Below, piece after piece: positions 24,301 to 34,030 of a stretch of DNA of 64,000 nt. This stretch comes from Sipunculus nudus. Its lineage: Eukaryota; Annelida; Sipuncula; Golfingiida; Sipunculidae. Where the stretch lies: assembly GCA_026874595.1 (NCBI GenBank), contig CM049319.1:20015601-20079600 (forward strand), written 5' to 3'. The stretch's first letter is position 1, and each line of letters starts with the position of its first letter. Made by a program: the position numbers and the translations under genes. The notes below the pieces were generated by a model. The model saw only the letters and a list, made by a program, of their open reading frames with translations, ran no database searches and had not been told where the DNA came from.

Positions 24301-25979
24301 TGAGTTAAGTGAAATCACATTGTATTTAAAATTCCACTCCAGGGTTTATGACATAACTTTAATCAGCATTGATAGTAAAGAAATTAGGATTTATGAGTTG
24401 ATTAATGAGTAGGATTACTTTATAGGATTTAGGTATACATAGTAGCTAATAAGATTTTCCATCATCAGAGGTTTGAACCTGCAACAATTTTTTCCACATG
24501 TGCTCTAACTGACACATGCCAGTGTTATCAAGAAGCAAGACATTTTGTCTGATAAAGGATAATATGTGATAAAAGAATATAAAATTAAATTTGTTTGCAC
24601 AAATGACTTAAAGATAATATGTTTAAAATATAGTTTACCCATATGTGCTTTTAGATATTTCTATTTTGTGTCAAAACACTTATTCAGCAATTGTTTCAAT
24701 ACCTGATACTATAAACAATACACGCAATGTTCATATATGATGATGACAGCCAGTTTTGCCTTGCCATAGTTATTGTGCACTTCAGTAAATGACACCAGAC
24801 TGGATATGTTTTGTTTGCAGTTTTTCCTTTTTATAAATTTAATCAGTTGGCCTTTGTGCCATGAATGATACTTACATGAACCATGCCTCTGTAAATTATA
24901 TTTTTTTATAAAGTAATTGAATGTAATTAATTACTTTTCAAAAGAAATTGTAATTTAATCATTACTTTGTAAAATTTAAGTTATTTGTAATTGTAATTGT
25001 AATTGGGATTTTTGGAAGTAATTGTGATTATAATGATTACTTTTCATTGTAATTGGACCCTGTCGTCTTCTCTGTGAAACCTTCGTCCTCTTCATATTCT
25101 TCATATTTATTTTTTCATAGCTCGTCTCCCATCAGCAGTCCTGTGAACTTGAGCTTCAGGCACGAGGCATCTTCTGTCATGGATGATAATGCCTTCCACG
25201 ACATGGAGAAACCAGATTCCCCTGTCAGAGGGGGCATGGGGCCCAAAAACTTGATGCAGGTATTTACTATATTGAGTATTAATATACATCACAGCATAGG
25301 GTTGACTTTGAATTTAAATACTAATATTGACTTTGTCAGACAATTATTCAAAATATGAAATAGTATTTAACAAAAATTCCAACAGTTAACATGTGATCTG
25401 GCCTCTCAGATTTCATCTTTTCTCCTCAAGGTAAATACATTGTTATAATATGTGTATATAAATTAGTGTAAATTTTACTCAAGACAGCATTTAAATCAGA
25501 TATTTTCATGAACTGATTTAATATTAAGTGCAAATTTTTTATTCTAAGTTTAAACTATTATATTAAATTTAATCAGATATGTTCATATATTTATTGAATA
25601 TGAAGTAAATTACTGTCTTATACTAAATCCAGTAGCAAATGTTCAATCAGGATTAGTATTATCATCACTGGTGCTGAATCTTGACAATTTTACACCTAGT
25701 GACCCCTACCCATCATAAACCTCCACATTGGTAATTAGGTCACGATGACCTCATTTAGATAAATTACAGGGTTCTGCACAGTCCCTTAGGACAACTAGTA
25801 ACAAACACATAACCCACTTAGTACCACACTATATCAAGTAATAAGTATTCAGTCAGTTGAGCATCATGACCCATTGGTCACTTGTTAATTAATATATTTG
25901 AACAAATGTTTTATAGTATTTCAACTGTTTGTTGCAGGCTTTCTTGGTAGCATCATCAGAAGAGGATGATTACCTTTGA
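3266..25979 (+). CDS. PKMYT1: Myt1 kinase (membrane-associated tyrosine/threonine Cdc2-inhibitory kinase), complete gene
   Basis: Fifteen coding exons: 3266-3340, 7962-8094, 9324-9421, 9830-9912, 10394-10519, 11047-11122, 11701-11823, 12122-12216, 16121-16227, 18139-18242, 18589-18630, 21898-22072, 23671-23899, 25121-25259, 25938-25979. All junctions are GT-AG and in phase, giving 548 residues plus TGA (human protein about 499). Myt1 holds Cdk1/cyclin B inactive before mitosis by phosphorylating Thr14 and Tyr15 from the ER/Golgi membrane. Visible features: Gly loop G96-x-G98-x-x-G101-x-V103, ATP-binding K118, HMDIKPDN (catalytic D211), DFG at 229-231, Wee-family [10 protein letters not shown] at 247-256. 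A membrane segment lies at about 361-378, and C-terminal KNL (531-533) sits where human Myt1 has its RNL cyclin-docking motif. The start ATG begins a peptide resembling the human N-terminus (TPRPNPKFF...FSTKK). It converges on the IDH gene. Confidence 0.95.
4100..4162. repeat. inverted repeat, TTTCGTCACCAA type
   Basis: CATTTTGTCACCACAGTCAT and TTCGTCACCAA are followed after six bases by TTGGTGACGAAGTGAC and GTCAAAATG. The arms pair over about 26 bases with a few mismatches. It is probably the end or remnant of a palindromic transposable element; no gene is associated with it. Confidence 0.65.
6007..6428. mobile_element. hAT-like MITE, 422 bp
   Basis: The left end CAGGGTTCAACAT (6007-6019) is the near-perfect reverse complement of the right end ATGTTGAGCCCTG (6416-6428). 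CAGGG...CCCTG termini are typical of hAT transposons. Interior CTTGCCCTACATC and CTTGCCCTGGGC sequences extend the symmetry weakly. There is no transposase frame and no convincing 8-bp target duplication, so it is a decayed non-autonomous copy inside PKMYT1 intron 1. Confidence 0.6.
7962..8094 (+). CDS. PKMYT1: PKMYT1 coding exon 2
   Basis: Residues 26-70, including [13 protein letters not shown] and VVSFRSEET, which align with the human PPAKGSIPISRLF and VSFRGEASET regions. The acceptor is TTTAG. The donor GTATCC is weak. It was chosen because it is the only GT that joins in phase to exon 3 (SEET-SILSPRYD), and the frame reaches a stop soon after. Confidence 0.85.
9324..9421 (+). CDS. PKMYT1: PKMYT1 coding exon 3
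   Basis: Residues 70-102: [19 protein letters not shown], then the first part of the nucleotide-binding loop GVGSFGE. The acceptor is TTCAG and the donor GTAAGT. The glycine loop is split between this exon and the next. Confidence 0.93.
9830..9912 (+). CDS. PKMYT1: PKMYT1 coding exon 4
   Basis: Residues 103-130: [18 protein letters not shown], carrying the Gly-loop valine and the ATP-anchoring lysine (K118) in AVK. It ends after AG in phase 2, at a GTGAGC donor. Confidence 0.93.
10394..10519 (+). CDS. PKMYT1: PKMYT1 coding exon 5
   Basis: Residues 130-172: the alphaC region ([18 protein letters not shown]) and the hinge ([10 protein letters not shown]), matching human LYLQTELCGPSL. The acceptor is TTACAG. 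The donor GTCAGA is modest, but the phase and homology fit. Confidence 0.92.
11047..11122 (+). CDS. PKMYT1: PKMYT1 coding exon 6
   Basis: Residues 172-197: [18 protein letters not shown] and NYLVDLLM, the alphaD/alphaE region of the C-lobe. The acceptor is TTTTTCAG and the donor GTTTGT, with phase 0 at the end. Confidence 0.92.
11701..11823 (+). CDS. PKMYT1: PKMYT1 coding exon 7
   Basis: Residues 198-238 carry the catalytic loop HMDIKPDN (D211, K213, N216) and the DFG metal-binding motif at 229-231, so an active kinase is expected. The acceptor is TTTCAG and the donor GTAAGT; both boundaries are phase 0. Confidence 0.96.
12122..12216 (+). CDS. PKMYT1: PKMYT1 coding exon 8
   Basis: Residues 239-270: the activation segment with the Wee1/Myt1-family signature [11 protein letters not shown] (ordinary kinases have APE without EGD-x-R/K-Y), then the KAADVFS of alphaF. 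It ends in phase 2 at GTAATT. Confidence 0.95.
12411..15023 (+). mobile_element. interspersed element with palindromic head, long copy
   Basis: It begins TAGCTCAGCTGACTATAAGT, which continues into a palindromic head (CATCTGAGCTATAG). A GTCCGTCCGTC run and CATAATGTTAGATGTCCCC follow. An internal module from about 12540 is repeated from about 13208 (both contain AGATGTC, TCCTACCA/CTACCATGCC, AACCACTCATCTG/AACCAGTGATCTG and GACCATGGCAC). The right end CAGCTGAGC at 14990 is the inverse of the head's GCTCAGCTG. A shorter copy lies inverted at 47500-48749. Short open frames near 14561 and in the inverted copy look alike but are AT-rich and drift freely, so no protein is claimed. The transposon class is unknown to me; this repeat style is common in bivalves. 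Confidence 0.75.
15230..15840. promoter_or_regulatory. CpG-richer, promoter-like block inside PKMYT1 intron 8
   Basis: Base composition shifts sharply here. Many CG dinucleotides appear (GCAAGCGAG, CGCCCCGG, CCCGGCCGG, GTCGCGTG), with CCAAT boxes (GTCCAATCAG, GAGCCAATCG), a GC-box-like GGGCGGAG and a TATATATAT. The surrounding intron is CpG-poor. It could be an internal promoter for a short PKMYT1 transcript or a non-coding RNA, or an inserted foreign fragment. No coding homology was recognised. Confidence 0.35.
16121..16227 (+). CDS. PKMYT1: PKMYT1 coding exon 9
   Basis: Residues 270-306: [19 protein letters not shown] and [17 protein letters not shown], aligning with human SLGLTILEVACNMELPHGG and WQQLRQGYLPPEF. 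The acceptor is TTTTCAG and the donor GTGAGA; it ends in phase 1. Confidence 0.95.
18139..18242 (+). CDS. PKMYT1: PKMYT1 coding exon 10
   Basis: Residues 306-340: [20 protein letters not shown] and [14 protein letters not shown], the end of the kinase domain (human [20 protein letters not shown]). The acceptor follows a T10 tract (ATGATTAG) and the donor is GTAAGT. Confidence 0.95.
18589..18630 (+). CDS. PKMYT1: PKMYT1 coding exon 11 (42-nt microexon)
   Basis: Residues 341-354, [14 protein letters not shown], a basic stretch just before the membrane segment. Basic residues on the cytosolic side fit the expected orientation with the kinase domain in the cytosol. The acceptor is TTCACAG and the donor GTAAGT; both ends are phase 0, so skipping it would preserve the frame. 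Confidence 0.88.
18631..21897 (+). other. PKMYT1 intron 11 (3.3 kb)
   Basis: Mostly unassigned intron. A CACCTGGGTTTTACCCAGGT hairpin at about 18771-18791, with GGATAAA-type phrases, resembles sequence at 52640-52760. About 20440-20700 is less AT-rich but shows no recognisable gene. Confidence 0.6.
21898..22072 (+). CDS. PKMYT1: PKMYT1 coding exon 12 (membrane anchor)
   Basis: Residues 355-413. A hydrophobic segment ([18 protein letters not shown], about 361-378) follows the basic exon 11 and is the Myt1 membrane anchor that retains the kinase at the ER/Golgi. Proline-rich [19 protein letters not shown] comes next. The acceptor is TTGCCAG and the donor GTGAGT; it ends in phase 1. Confidence 0.93.
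22073..23670 (+). other. PKMYT1 intron 12 (1.6 kb), nothing recognised
   Basis: AT-rich intron without a supportable gene, RNA or repeat boundary. Confidence 0.6.
23671..23899 (+). CDS. PKMYT1: PKMYT1 coding exon 13
   Basis: Residues 413-489: an acidic, Ser/Thr-rich C-terminal tail ([20 protein letters not shown]) with several SP/TP sites (GSPLD, TTPGW, HTPQI, GSPKE). These are the type of sites by which mitotic kinases inhibit Myt1. The acceptor is CCTCAG and the donor GTAAGT; it ends in phase 2. Confidence 0.9.
23900..25120 (+). other. PKMYT1 intron 13 (1.2 kb)
   Basis: AT-rich intron. About 24890-25060 is a TAATTAC/GTAATTG-rich interspersed repeat that also occurs at 38340-38470 and 53505-53675. 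The rest is unassigned. Confidence 0.6.
25121..25259 (+). CDS. PKMYT1: PKMYT1 coding exon 14
   Basis: Residues 489-535: Ser/Pro-rich [13 protein letters not shown], then GPKNLMQ. KNL corresponds to the RNL of human EPRNLLSLFED, the motif needed for Cdk1/cyclin B binding. The acceptor is TTTCATAG and the donor GTATTT. Confidence 0.9.
25938..25979 (+). CDS. PKMYT1: PKMYT1 coding exon 15 and stop
   Basis: Residues 536-548, [13 protein letters not shown], then TGA. The acidic end resembles human LFEDTLDPT. The acceptor is GTTGCAG. Confidence 0.9.
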   Translation, partial: AFLVASSEEDDYL

Positions 25980-28214
25980 ACAAGGACAAAACTGCCATTG
26001 TTATATGTGTGTATGTATGATGGTGTACGCGAGTGTGTTCATTGACATTCATTTGCAGAAAAATATTATCACATTTATATCACTATACAAACAAACATTG
26101 AACCAGCACAGCCCATATATTTTTGTCATTTAATACAACAGTATACCATTACTAAGGTAGTCTTCACATCACATAGATATACAGTAAAATCTCCATATTA
26201 CAGACACTGGAAAGACCTCATTTCCCCCCCCCCCCCCCATAATAGAGCTAGAGGTGCTTTACTAGAGAGATCTCAGAACTCCCCAAAACCATTGGACAAT
26301 TGTTCATAAAAGAGAGGTGCCCAGAAAGGATAGGTGCTTGTAATAAGAGGTTCCCATATATTTGAACTTTGACCTCATTGCACACACATTTTATCAATGC
26401 CAAAAGGATTTTATCCTCACAAGTTTGGATGCAGAGTTTAAAAATTAAAAATCATTTAAATTTCTGTTTGAAATGTCACTAATACACAATGCAGATAACA
26501 TTGTCATGTTATTGTCATGGGATTTGTTTTAGATGGGGTACTGAGACATTTCTGCCATTCGTTATAATCTCGATCTTTTATGTGTTCAAAACTAAACATG
26601 ATCCATGTGTTCAAAAGTAACTGCCATTTATACTTTGTGCACTTTATTCTATGTCAAGATGCCAGTGGAAATAATAGTTATAATTTAAAGTTTTTTTTTA
26701 TCAGTTTAAAGAAATTCAGATAGGAGGGTACCAAAACCAAATATTGAATAAGAAAAATCTGGCCTAATCAGATATCTAGATGGAAACAGAGTGTTTTTTT
26801 ATTAATGTAAAGCTTCATATATGTACCTGTAAATAGAAAAACATATGTCCTACAATCTGTAAGGTGGTTCTGTATATATTTGGGATAAAATATTCATGGA
26901 GAGTGTATTTGTGTTCACTAAGATTGGATGGTGCCATGTCAAGGCAAGCTTAATTTCTTGCATCATAAACTGCCATATTTACTTGTATAATGATTTTGAA
27001 AAGAAAAAAACTGTCGGGTCTTTAGGGTATATTGATGAGAGAAACTGTTCTTTATCAGTTATTGGAGAGAAATAATAGCTAATTGTTCATAATATATTGA
27101 TCATTGGTTGTGAATGAACAGTTAAATTGTCATAATTATTAGTTCACGTTTCTTTGTTGTTGTACCATTGTTTATAGTTCATTTATCAGTATACAGACTT
27201 AACTGAAGTGTTCAGTACCAGTTGTGTTCAATATATACCGTCATTTATCCACATGATCAAAATATACCTAAAGTGTTCAGCTTTTTATGCTTCCTGTTGT
27301 GTTCAGCAAAGTCTAAAAATGAGTATCAGCATTGTTTTTGCAGCTATATGTATTTATGTATATAAGTATATCACATGTAAGAAACCTAGACTTAAAAGTG
27401 AAAATGTTATTGATGGAACTGTAAAATAGTGCCATCTTTTCAATGTAATATTTTCATCTTTCTTGCAGATGTAGGAACTTTCAGCAGTATTATTTCAAGT
27501 GTTTTAATCATTGGTTTGAAATTATCAGATCAGAATTGCATATGTAAAGTGATCAGACTTTGGTGTATATTTCATGTCTTCATCAAAATTTTTTCCAGAA
27601 ATGTCTTAAATTTTATTGGTTAAACTTCCCTGTGTTTCAGAAAATTAGTTCCAAGGGTCTCTTGTAATCAAGTGACTTGTGTATTTATTCTTCATAAGTT
27701 TGAACGTGTATGTGTGTCGCCATGGTAACTATTATGATATCAATAAATTATGCCTACTCCTTGACCTAAGTGTGGAAATATGTTATTGCAAAAACACTGG
27801 GTTTATATCCACAAACTTTGCAAAGAATAAACATAAAGAAGCAATATATATAAAACCCCTACCCTTTAACTATGTTATGTTTATTATTATATGTCTTTGT
27901 TTGAGCATATTCAAAATCGTGCTTCAGTATAGGGACCTGCTTCTCATTTTGAAATTTGATTTGTGTAAAGGAATAACCTGGTCTCAAAGTATTAGTTTTG
28001 TACAATGCGAAGTTCTTGGAAAGTCAAATTTTTTTTTTTTTAATGCAGTTTTCAATTATTTTCTCCCTCAGTTAATGTACATATTATTGGGAATGCTTTG
28101 GAAAATAGTTCCATAATTCGCCACCAGATGGCTCTTACATCACTTCAGAACAGCATTGCAAATGTTTTAATTGTATATAGCATTGTGGTTTATTAAAGCT
28201 TGATATTTTTGGAA

Positions 28215-28930
28215 ATTTGGCTGTGGTGTATTCAAATTTACAGAAAGTGGTACCCAAAGTGTTCAATGGTGGTCTGGAAATTAGGCCATGTGTTCAGGAA
28301 ATCAGGCCATGTGTTCTGATAATCAGGCCATATTTTCATTTGTGCTTTAGATCTTTATCACAGGGCTCAGGAAATAATGCCATTTGTTCAGTGGTGTCTT
28401 GTACATTAGCCAAGGTGTTCAGGAAATGTGTTCAATATCCTCTTAGACATTTTACCACAGCGTTCAGGTGAGATGGCTGTTTTCAGCAGTGTCTTACAAT
28501 TTGACTTATGTCAAGGGAAATTCATGCATGCAATAGGGTCTCAGACATTTGACAAGTGTATTCATTTTCAGAAAAGAATGTCATGTCTTCAACAGTGTCT
28601 CAAACATTTAATCAAGGTGTTAAGAAAAATAGGACCATGTCTTCAGAAGGGTCTAAGTGTTCAGGAAAAAATACCATATATTTAATAATGTCTCTGATAT
28701 TTCATTAGGGTGTTCAATTCTGCAATGTATATGAAGTCTAGGGCCTATGTACAAAACTTTTTATTTTTCAGAGAAGCTTGCTGAGATACTGACCAGGTTC
28801 AAGAGTTTTTCCAAGAGTGTCAGTTGTGTTACAAATGTCACACTGTGGTGTTCATTATAAGATGCTTATCCATGTTCAAGAATTGACCAGAAGTGTTCAG
28901 TAGTTTTACATATGTCACAATATGGTGTTT
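28215..28930. repeat. decayed tandem repeat of GTGTTCAG/GTCTCAnACATTT units
   Basis: About ten diverged units share the phrases GTGTTCAGGAAAT, AGGCCATGT, CAGTGTCT, ACATTT and CAAGGTGTT in the same order, with a loose spacing near 40-60 bp. The same phrases appear singly at 27205-27310. No stable open frame runs through the units. Confidence 0.5.
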
Positions 28931-29678
28931 ACTGTTGTTTAAGAATTCACAAGTGCACACTGTCTGTACTATTCAAGACGTTGAAACCGGTATGATATTA
29001 CACATTACACAATGTTTGCACCTTATGTACACTATACATAGGAACACTGCAAACTACTGCAATGTATATTTTAACACTTGAGTGTGTTCACATGCACTTT
29101 TCATAGCCACGTAAGGCTGCAGTGACCCTTAGTATAGTGTATTAAATGCCATAGCGGTGAAGGTGAATAAATAAATACAAGTTGTGTTTTTGGAGGGTGG
29201 GGCGTTTCATTTAGAGGGTGGGGCGTTTCATTTAATACATTTTCTCAATATTTCACATAAAGTATCTGGTGGCACTTTTTAATTACAGGATTATGGTACA
29301 GTGCCAGGAGAACATGATATAATACATAGCAAAGTTTAATTAATACATAACGACAGTACAGTACATGTGTAATGCAGTCAGTAACTATGATACCAACTCA
29401 GAATGTGTAATAATTGTATGATATAGCCATATTTTTTACTAGAAACATGTCTTGTTATTATGTAGAGTTGCCTTTGTTCATGGAATTGATTATAATTTAG
29501 CTAAGCTGAGCAGCAGTTTTGTTGAATACAAAGTGAAGGCTTTTCTGGATAAATAGAATCTGCGGATTATAATCATGTATAATAGGGCTATGGTTTGTGT
29601 TGGGTTGTATGTTTGGATCAGGAGCTGACACTCTGTATGCTTATTATGTTTCTATTGTTGTTGTATCATGTCTGCATC

Positions 29679-29684
29679 AATAAA
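29679..29684 (+). terminator. candidate PKMYT1 poly(A) signal
   Basis: AATAAA followed within about 30 bp by a T/GT-rich stretch (GTTGTTCTTTC). If used, it would give a 3' UTR of about 3.7 kb. It is one of several candidates in this region. Confidence 0.3.
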
Positions 29685-30889
29685 CCTGCAGTCTTCATAA
29701 GTTGTTCTTTCTTGTTATATTTAGTGGTCAGTGCACACATATGGCCTGAGCAAATAAATTGTGCTTTTATACACAAAGCAAGATGTCAATTTCTAGCTTT
29801 TGTAAAAAATTCAGTAAATTTAATGTTTTTAATGATGTAATGAAATTAATAATAACATTTTCATCACACAAATGTGATCAGATGCCAAGCTTTTAGTGAA
29901 TAAATAAGAATTCCTTTGGAAATTATAGCCTTTATGTTGGAAAAAGGTTTCTTTAACATCGATGAAAATTTTATGTAGGCATATTTTCACCAGGAAATTG
30001 TAACAAATTTGCAGTGCATTAATCCTTAACAAAATTCATACAAGTGCATAAATTTTTTTTACATATGACCGCAAAGATGTAGTTACAGGACCATGGCCTT
30101 GGGCAGGACTGAAATTCACATAATTTTCCTCTCTAATTTGTTTAAGGTTGAATCTCATACAAAAATTGACATTTTTGGTCAGGTACAGGTAGTTCTTAAT
30201 TGGAGCCTGATCAAAATTATGATATCAGAGGGAGAGAATTCTGCAGTTTAACACCAGGGGACCAATGCTAACATTGTGTGTATAGTATAATACTTTTGTG
30301 ACCTTTGTAAGAGTTCTGCACTCGACCAGCGAGGGAAGCCTTGACTGAGTCTGATGGGGTTATGACCCTTAAAATTAATGGTCAAGGTAAAAAATAAATA
30401 TCTGGTGTAAATCTGTCAGATTTTACCATCCATCTGTCCAAAGGCCAGTTTTAGAAATTAAGGATTATTGGAGATCTTGGGCAAAGATGGCCAGAAGAAA
30501 ATTCTCATTGATGATTGTGCATTCCAGGCTATCTCAGCAATATCGACTCTAAGACATGAACTCATCAATCTCCTTTATTATGGAATAAGATATAACATGG
30601 CCATATTAAAGTGTGAAATGGGGGAAACATATTGTACTATATGGAATATAATAACCTCTTAGGGCTTTGTCCGTCCATAATTCTGTTATAGCTTGTGGAC
30701 TCGTTTTGATCAAACTAAATGACCAAAGAAATAACCTGTTGATTTGATGTCACAACGTCCAAGGACAAAGGACTCTTGTTCATAAAAACTTGTGCAAGCC
30801 AAACATTTCATCCCAAACTTTCCATATTTCCCAAATGACTCACCTACCAAAAGGGGAATAACTTGATTTTGAGGTCAAATGTCAAGGTC

Positions 30890-31240
30890 ACAGGACCATG
30901 TGGAGCAAGTTGGGACAGAATAGGGCGCTGGACTTGTGACCGCAAGGTTGTGGGTTCACATCCCTGTGCTAAGACTCTTAGCCAAAGTCTTAACCACAAG
31001 GGTGCTCTCTCTCAACCCAAGAGTGAGTAGGTACTGGCCATGATGCAGGCTATTGTAGAACAAATAACTGTGCGTCTGATATAGCTGCTCTGGTTGTATG
31101 CTCCCCAGGGAGCCAAAAAAGCTTCAAGAATGAACAGGCCTGAAGGACCAGGAAGACCGAGTGTAAAGTCAGGTGAGACTGCCATCGTTGGTGACAATAA
31201 ACCCCCATCTTTACCTTTACTACTTGAAAAAGATTGTGGA
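30890..31240 (+). mobile_element. tRNA-derived SINE
   Basis: An A-box-like TGGAGCAAGTTGG (about 30900) is followed by GGGCGCTGGACTTGTGACC, GCAAGGTTGTGG and a B-box-like GGGTTCACATCCC (30953-30965). This is the layout of a tRNA with anticodon arm and T arm, but the cloverleaf is imperfect. A non-tRNA body follows (AGTGAGTAGGTACTGGCC, GGAGCCAAAAAAGC), ending near ACAATAAACCCCCATC. It is an inactive-looking SINE copy. Confidence 0.65.
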
Positions 31241-33948
31241 CGCATTCAACTTTCATCCCAAACCTTCCTGTTCCATCTTAAACATGATTCACCAACCAAC
31301 AAGGTCAGATGAACCGATTCGCATTGGAATGGTTACGGTTTGAAACCACCTCCTGAGCATGATTCAAACAGTTTGAGTGAAATCAGTTTGAAAACACTTT
31401 GGATTGCCTTGTGAACACTCATTGTGCATTCAAAATGGTTTGAAACCATTTTGCATTTGCCGTGTGAAAGGGTATTAATAAGTATGATTTTCTTGAGGAC
31501 TGGTTAATTCTTCAATTTTGGATTGCGAGGCGTTCTGATTGTCAAATGACACAAGTCATCACTAAAGTTATGGCTGGAATGATCATACTGTATGATCATT
31601 TATAATGAGCATAATTAGATAGCAATGGTACGTGGATGTTGATACAAACAGGAAAACGAACACCTGGTTGATAATACTCAGTTTATTCACCAAGTCTTGG
31701 GGGTTTATATAATATAAGTATGTGCAAAACTGCACCAGAGTGTAAATTCAAACATGGCTCAGTCATGTGGAAGTCACATGATCACCAATAAGTCACATGA
31801 TCACCCAAATAACATGTAGGCTCTACTGACCTGAACCATGATACAAAAATATGATAACATAATACAAAGGCACTAGACTTGAAATATGACACTTACCACA
31901 ACTGATAACAAATTACCTAATAATATCTGATAACAAATTATCTTAACTCTTCAAAAGAAGATTACTATAAAGAGACTATTAATGTTATTGTTATACCACA
32001 AGGAGGCTATTAATATTATTGTTATTAAACAATGTCTTTTTTTTCTCAAATATTGTTAGATTTCAAAATTAAAGCTTTCACTATATGAAACACTGACTTA
32101 TCCACAACAGGTATTAAAGACATGTTTCCTGTTTAAATACTGTGCTACTGTGTGTACAACACATTAATGAAATGAAAGGTACAACAATAACTGATTCTTA
32201 TTTATATTTGAATATATAAATGTCTAACAGGAAAACAACAATAACAACAATAAAAAAAATTGTTTTGGCAAGTGTAATTTGGTGGGAAAATTTATTACAA
32301 CAGGCAATTATAAAGTCAGTGGATGGAACAGACTGAATGCATGTACTAGTAAACGATTGTACAAAGGCTTACCCCATTATCGTAAGAGCTGTTTCAGAGA
32401 AAAAGAACTTTGATATACAACAGCAGATTTCCTAACACAATCAAGTCTTACAAATTACATAATATGACAAAGGCAATATGACACAAGCACTGGATGAACA
32501 GTCATTTTTACTCATTAATGAGCACTCATCGGTTCTGCTGTGGAACTATGGGTGTAAAATATATAATGACCATTTATTGACAGTGAAGCAGTGTACATTG
32601 CTCATTAGTGTAGTATCTGTATAAAAAGCAAAAAATATATTTTAGAAATACCATTTATAAGTTAGAGCAACTTGGAATCTGTTTGGAGTAATACTACTAC
32701 AAAGATACATTAGGTAACCTAGTGAGCAAACAATGCCACAAAAAGAGCAGAACAAAACTACATCAAGTGATAAATTATAATTGAGGCAAAAGTGCTATTT
32801 GTAATGTTTGAACAGGCACTTATGAGCTAATATGTTTACCCCTTTAAAATATTATTTATGCTGAAATTCAAATATCAGTGGAGAAATATATGTATCCACA
32901 TAACAGTAAATGTGAATACAGATCCTCTGTACATTTATTGAATGTGGTACACATTGCATATTCTAGGTTGAGAATACATGGTATTCTGAGCAATATATTC
33001 GGACAGATATTATATGAATATTATATCTGGTGTATATTTCATCAATAACTCTTTTATCAGCTGCATAAGAATGACTTCAACAGTGAAATTATTTCAAAAA
33101 TGAATATGGGTTTTTAAGCACCAATTATGACTATGAAAAACACGCAAAATATTATTAAAACTGGATAACAATCCTGTATAAATATTTTTGGCACTTTCTT
33201 CTAATTTTACTGAGCATGACAGAACATTTCCTTATCATACTTTTAACCTCTAACTAAAATATTGCCCACTGAATTTCATTTATTCTGAGGAGAGATATAG
33301 AATTATAAAGTAGGAGTCAGAAAACTGGAATCACAAATATAATTCTTTGGTATTGATTAATAAATACAGAACAAACAGGGTTTGTTCATAAAATTAAAAC
33401 TACCTAGCTTTCAAATTTTCTGATTTATCAAAATTGTGCAGGCCAGCAGACATAGGTCAAGGTCATTAGACAAAGGTCAAATTCAATACATCAGTGTAAA
33501 TGTTTGAAAAAAAAATTAAAATTACATGATACTTGAAGAGGATTATATAGAGTATAACATTAATGTTTATATAATTATATATTATCAACAAGGACTGATT
33601 ATTGCACCAGCTGATTATAAAAATATTTTAAAATGAAAAATTCAGCTGGACAAATGATACAGGCTGTAACACCCCAGCTTACTGTAATGAACATGATTGC
33701 ACATGAATATCTTTTTATTAAGTTTATATTGCAGATACTGACACCTGAGGAAATCTATCCTAAAAAAATCTATGTATAAATCACCTTGATACAAGACAGA
33801 CTGACACATATTGACAACAATGTTGTGGGGATCCTCCAGTGAAAACATTTCTCTGGACTTATTTCTGCATAAGGTCCAAGCCAATAGAAAATTGCATGAA
33901 TTGCCCTGATTTTGTTTGCATGTTGCTCAGTTGGTCCACTAATGTCCA
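31241..33948. other. intergenic DNA between convergent genes; IDH 3' flank
   Basis: AT-rich sequence without a supportable gene. A small palindromic stretch with GGTTTGAAACCA- and GGTTTGAAACCATTTTG-like motifs lies at about 31331-31460. The last few hundred bases are expected to be IDH 3' UTR on the - strand. Confidence 0.5.
33714..33719 (-). terminator. candidate poly(A) signal for the distal IDH terminal exon
   Basis: AATAAA on the - strand (TTTATT on +), about 230 nt beyond the TGA of the distal terminal exon. Confidence 0.4.
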
Positions 33949-34030
33949 TCACTTTGCCAACTTCTTGGACAAGTTCTCAGCTATTTTGTCAAGGAACTCA
34001 AAAGTGTTGAGGTAATCTTCTCTTTTCACA
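33949..34030 (-). CDS. IDH1: IDH alternative terminal exon, distal (ends LAK)
   Basis: After acceptor TTGCAG it reads [15 protein letters not shown], then [11 protein letters not shown] and TGA. It starts with the T that completes the split Asn codon from exon 11 and is 27 codons including the stop. It is homologous to the proximal terminal exon and to the human C-terminus ([20 protein letters not shown]), but lacks any PTS1-like tripeptide. A splice from 37310 gives a 413-residue protein. Confidence 0.9.

Larger units (their letters stand above)
25980..29700 (+). other. PKMYT1 downstream region, possible long 3' UTR
   Basis: AT-rich DNA with no coding sequence. The first AATAAA after the stop is at about 27742. 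A better-looking one lies at 29679-29684, followed by a GTTGTTCTTT stretch. The true transcript end cannot be fixed from sequence alone. A poly-C run at about 26226-26239 sits inside a decayed AGGTGCC-type TIR element (26180-26365). Confidence 0.45.

Noticed and set aside
27679-28116. 145-codon + strand frame downstream of PKMYT1
   Set aside because: It is hydrophobic and AT-driven, with a T-run inside and no recognisable family; likely chance in the 3' region.
30930-30970. Possible functional tRNA gene
   Set aside because: The B box is imperfect (TTCACAT instead of TTCGAAT), the acceptor stem does not pair, and a SINE body follows.
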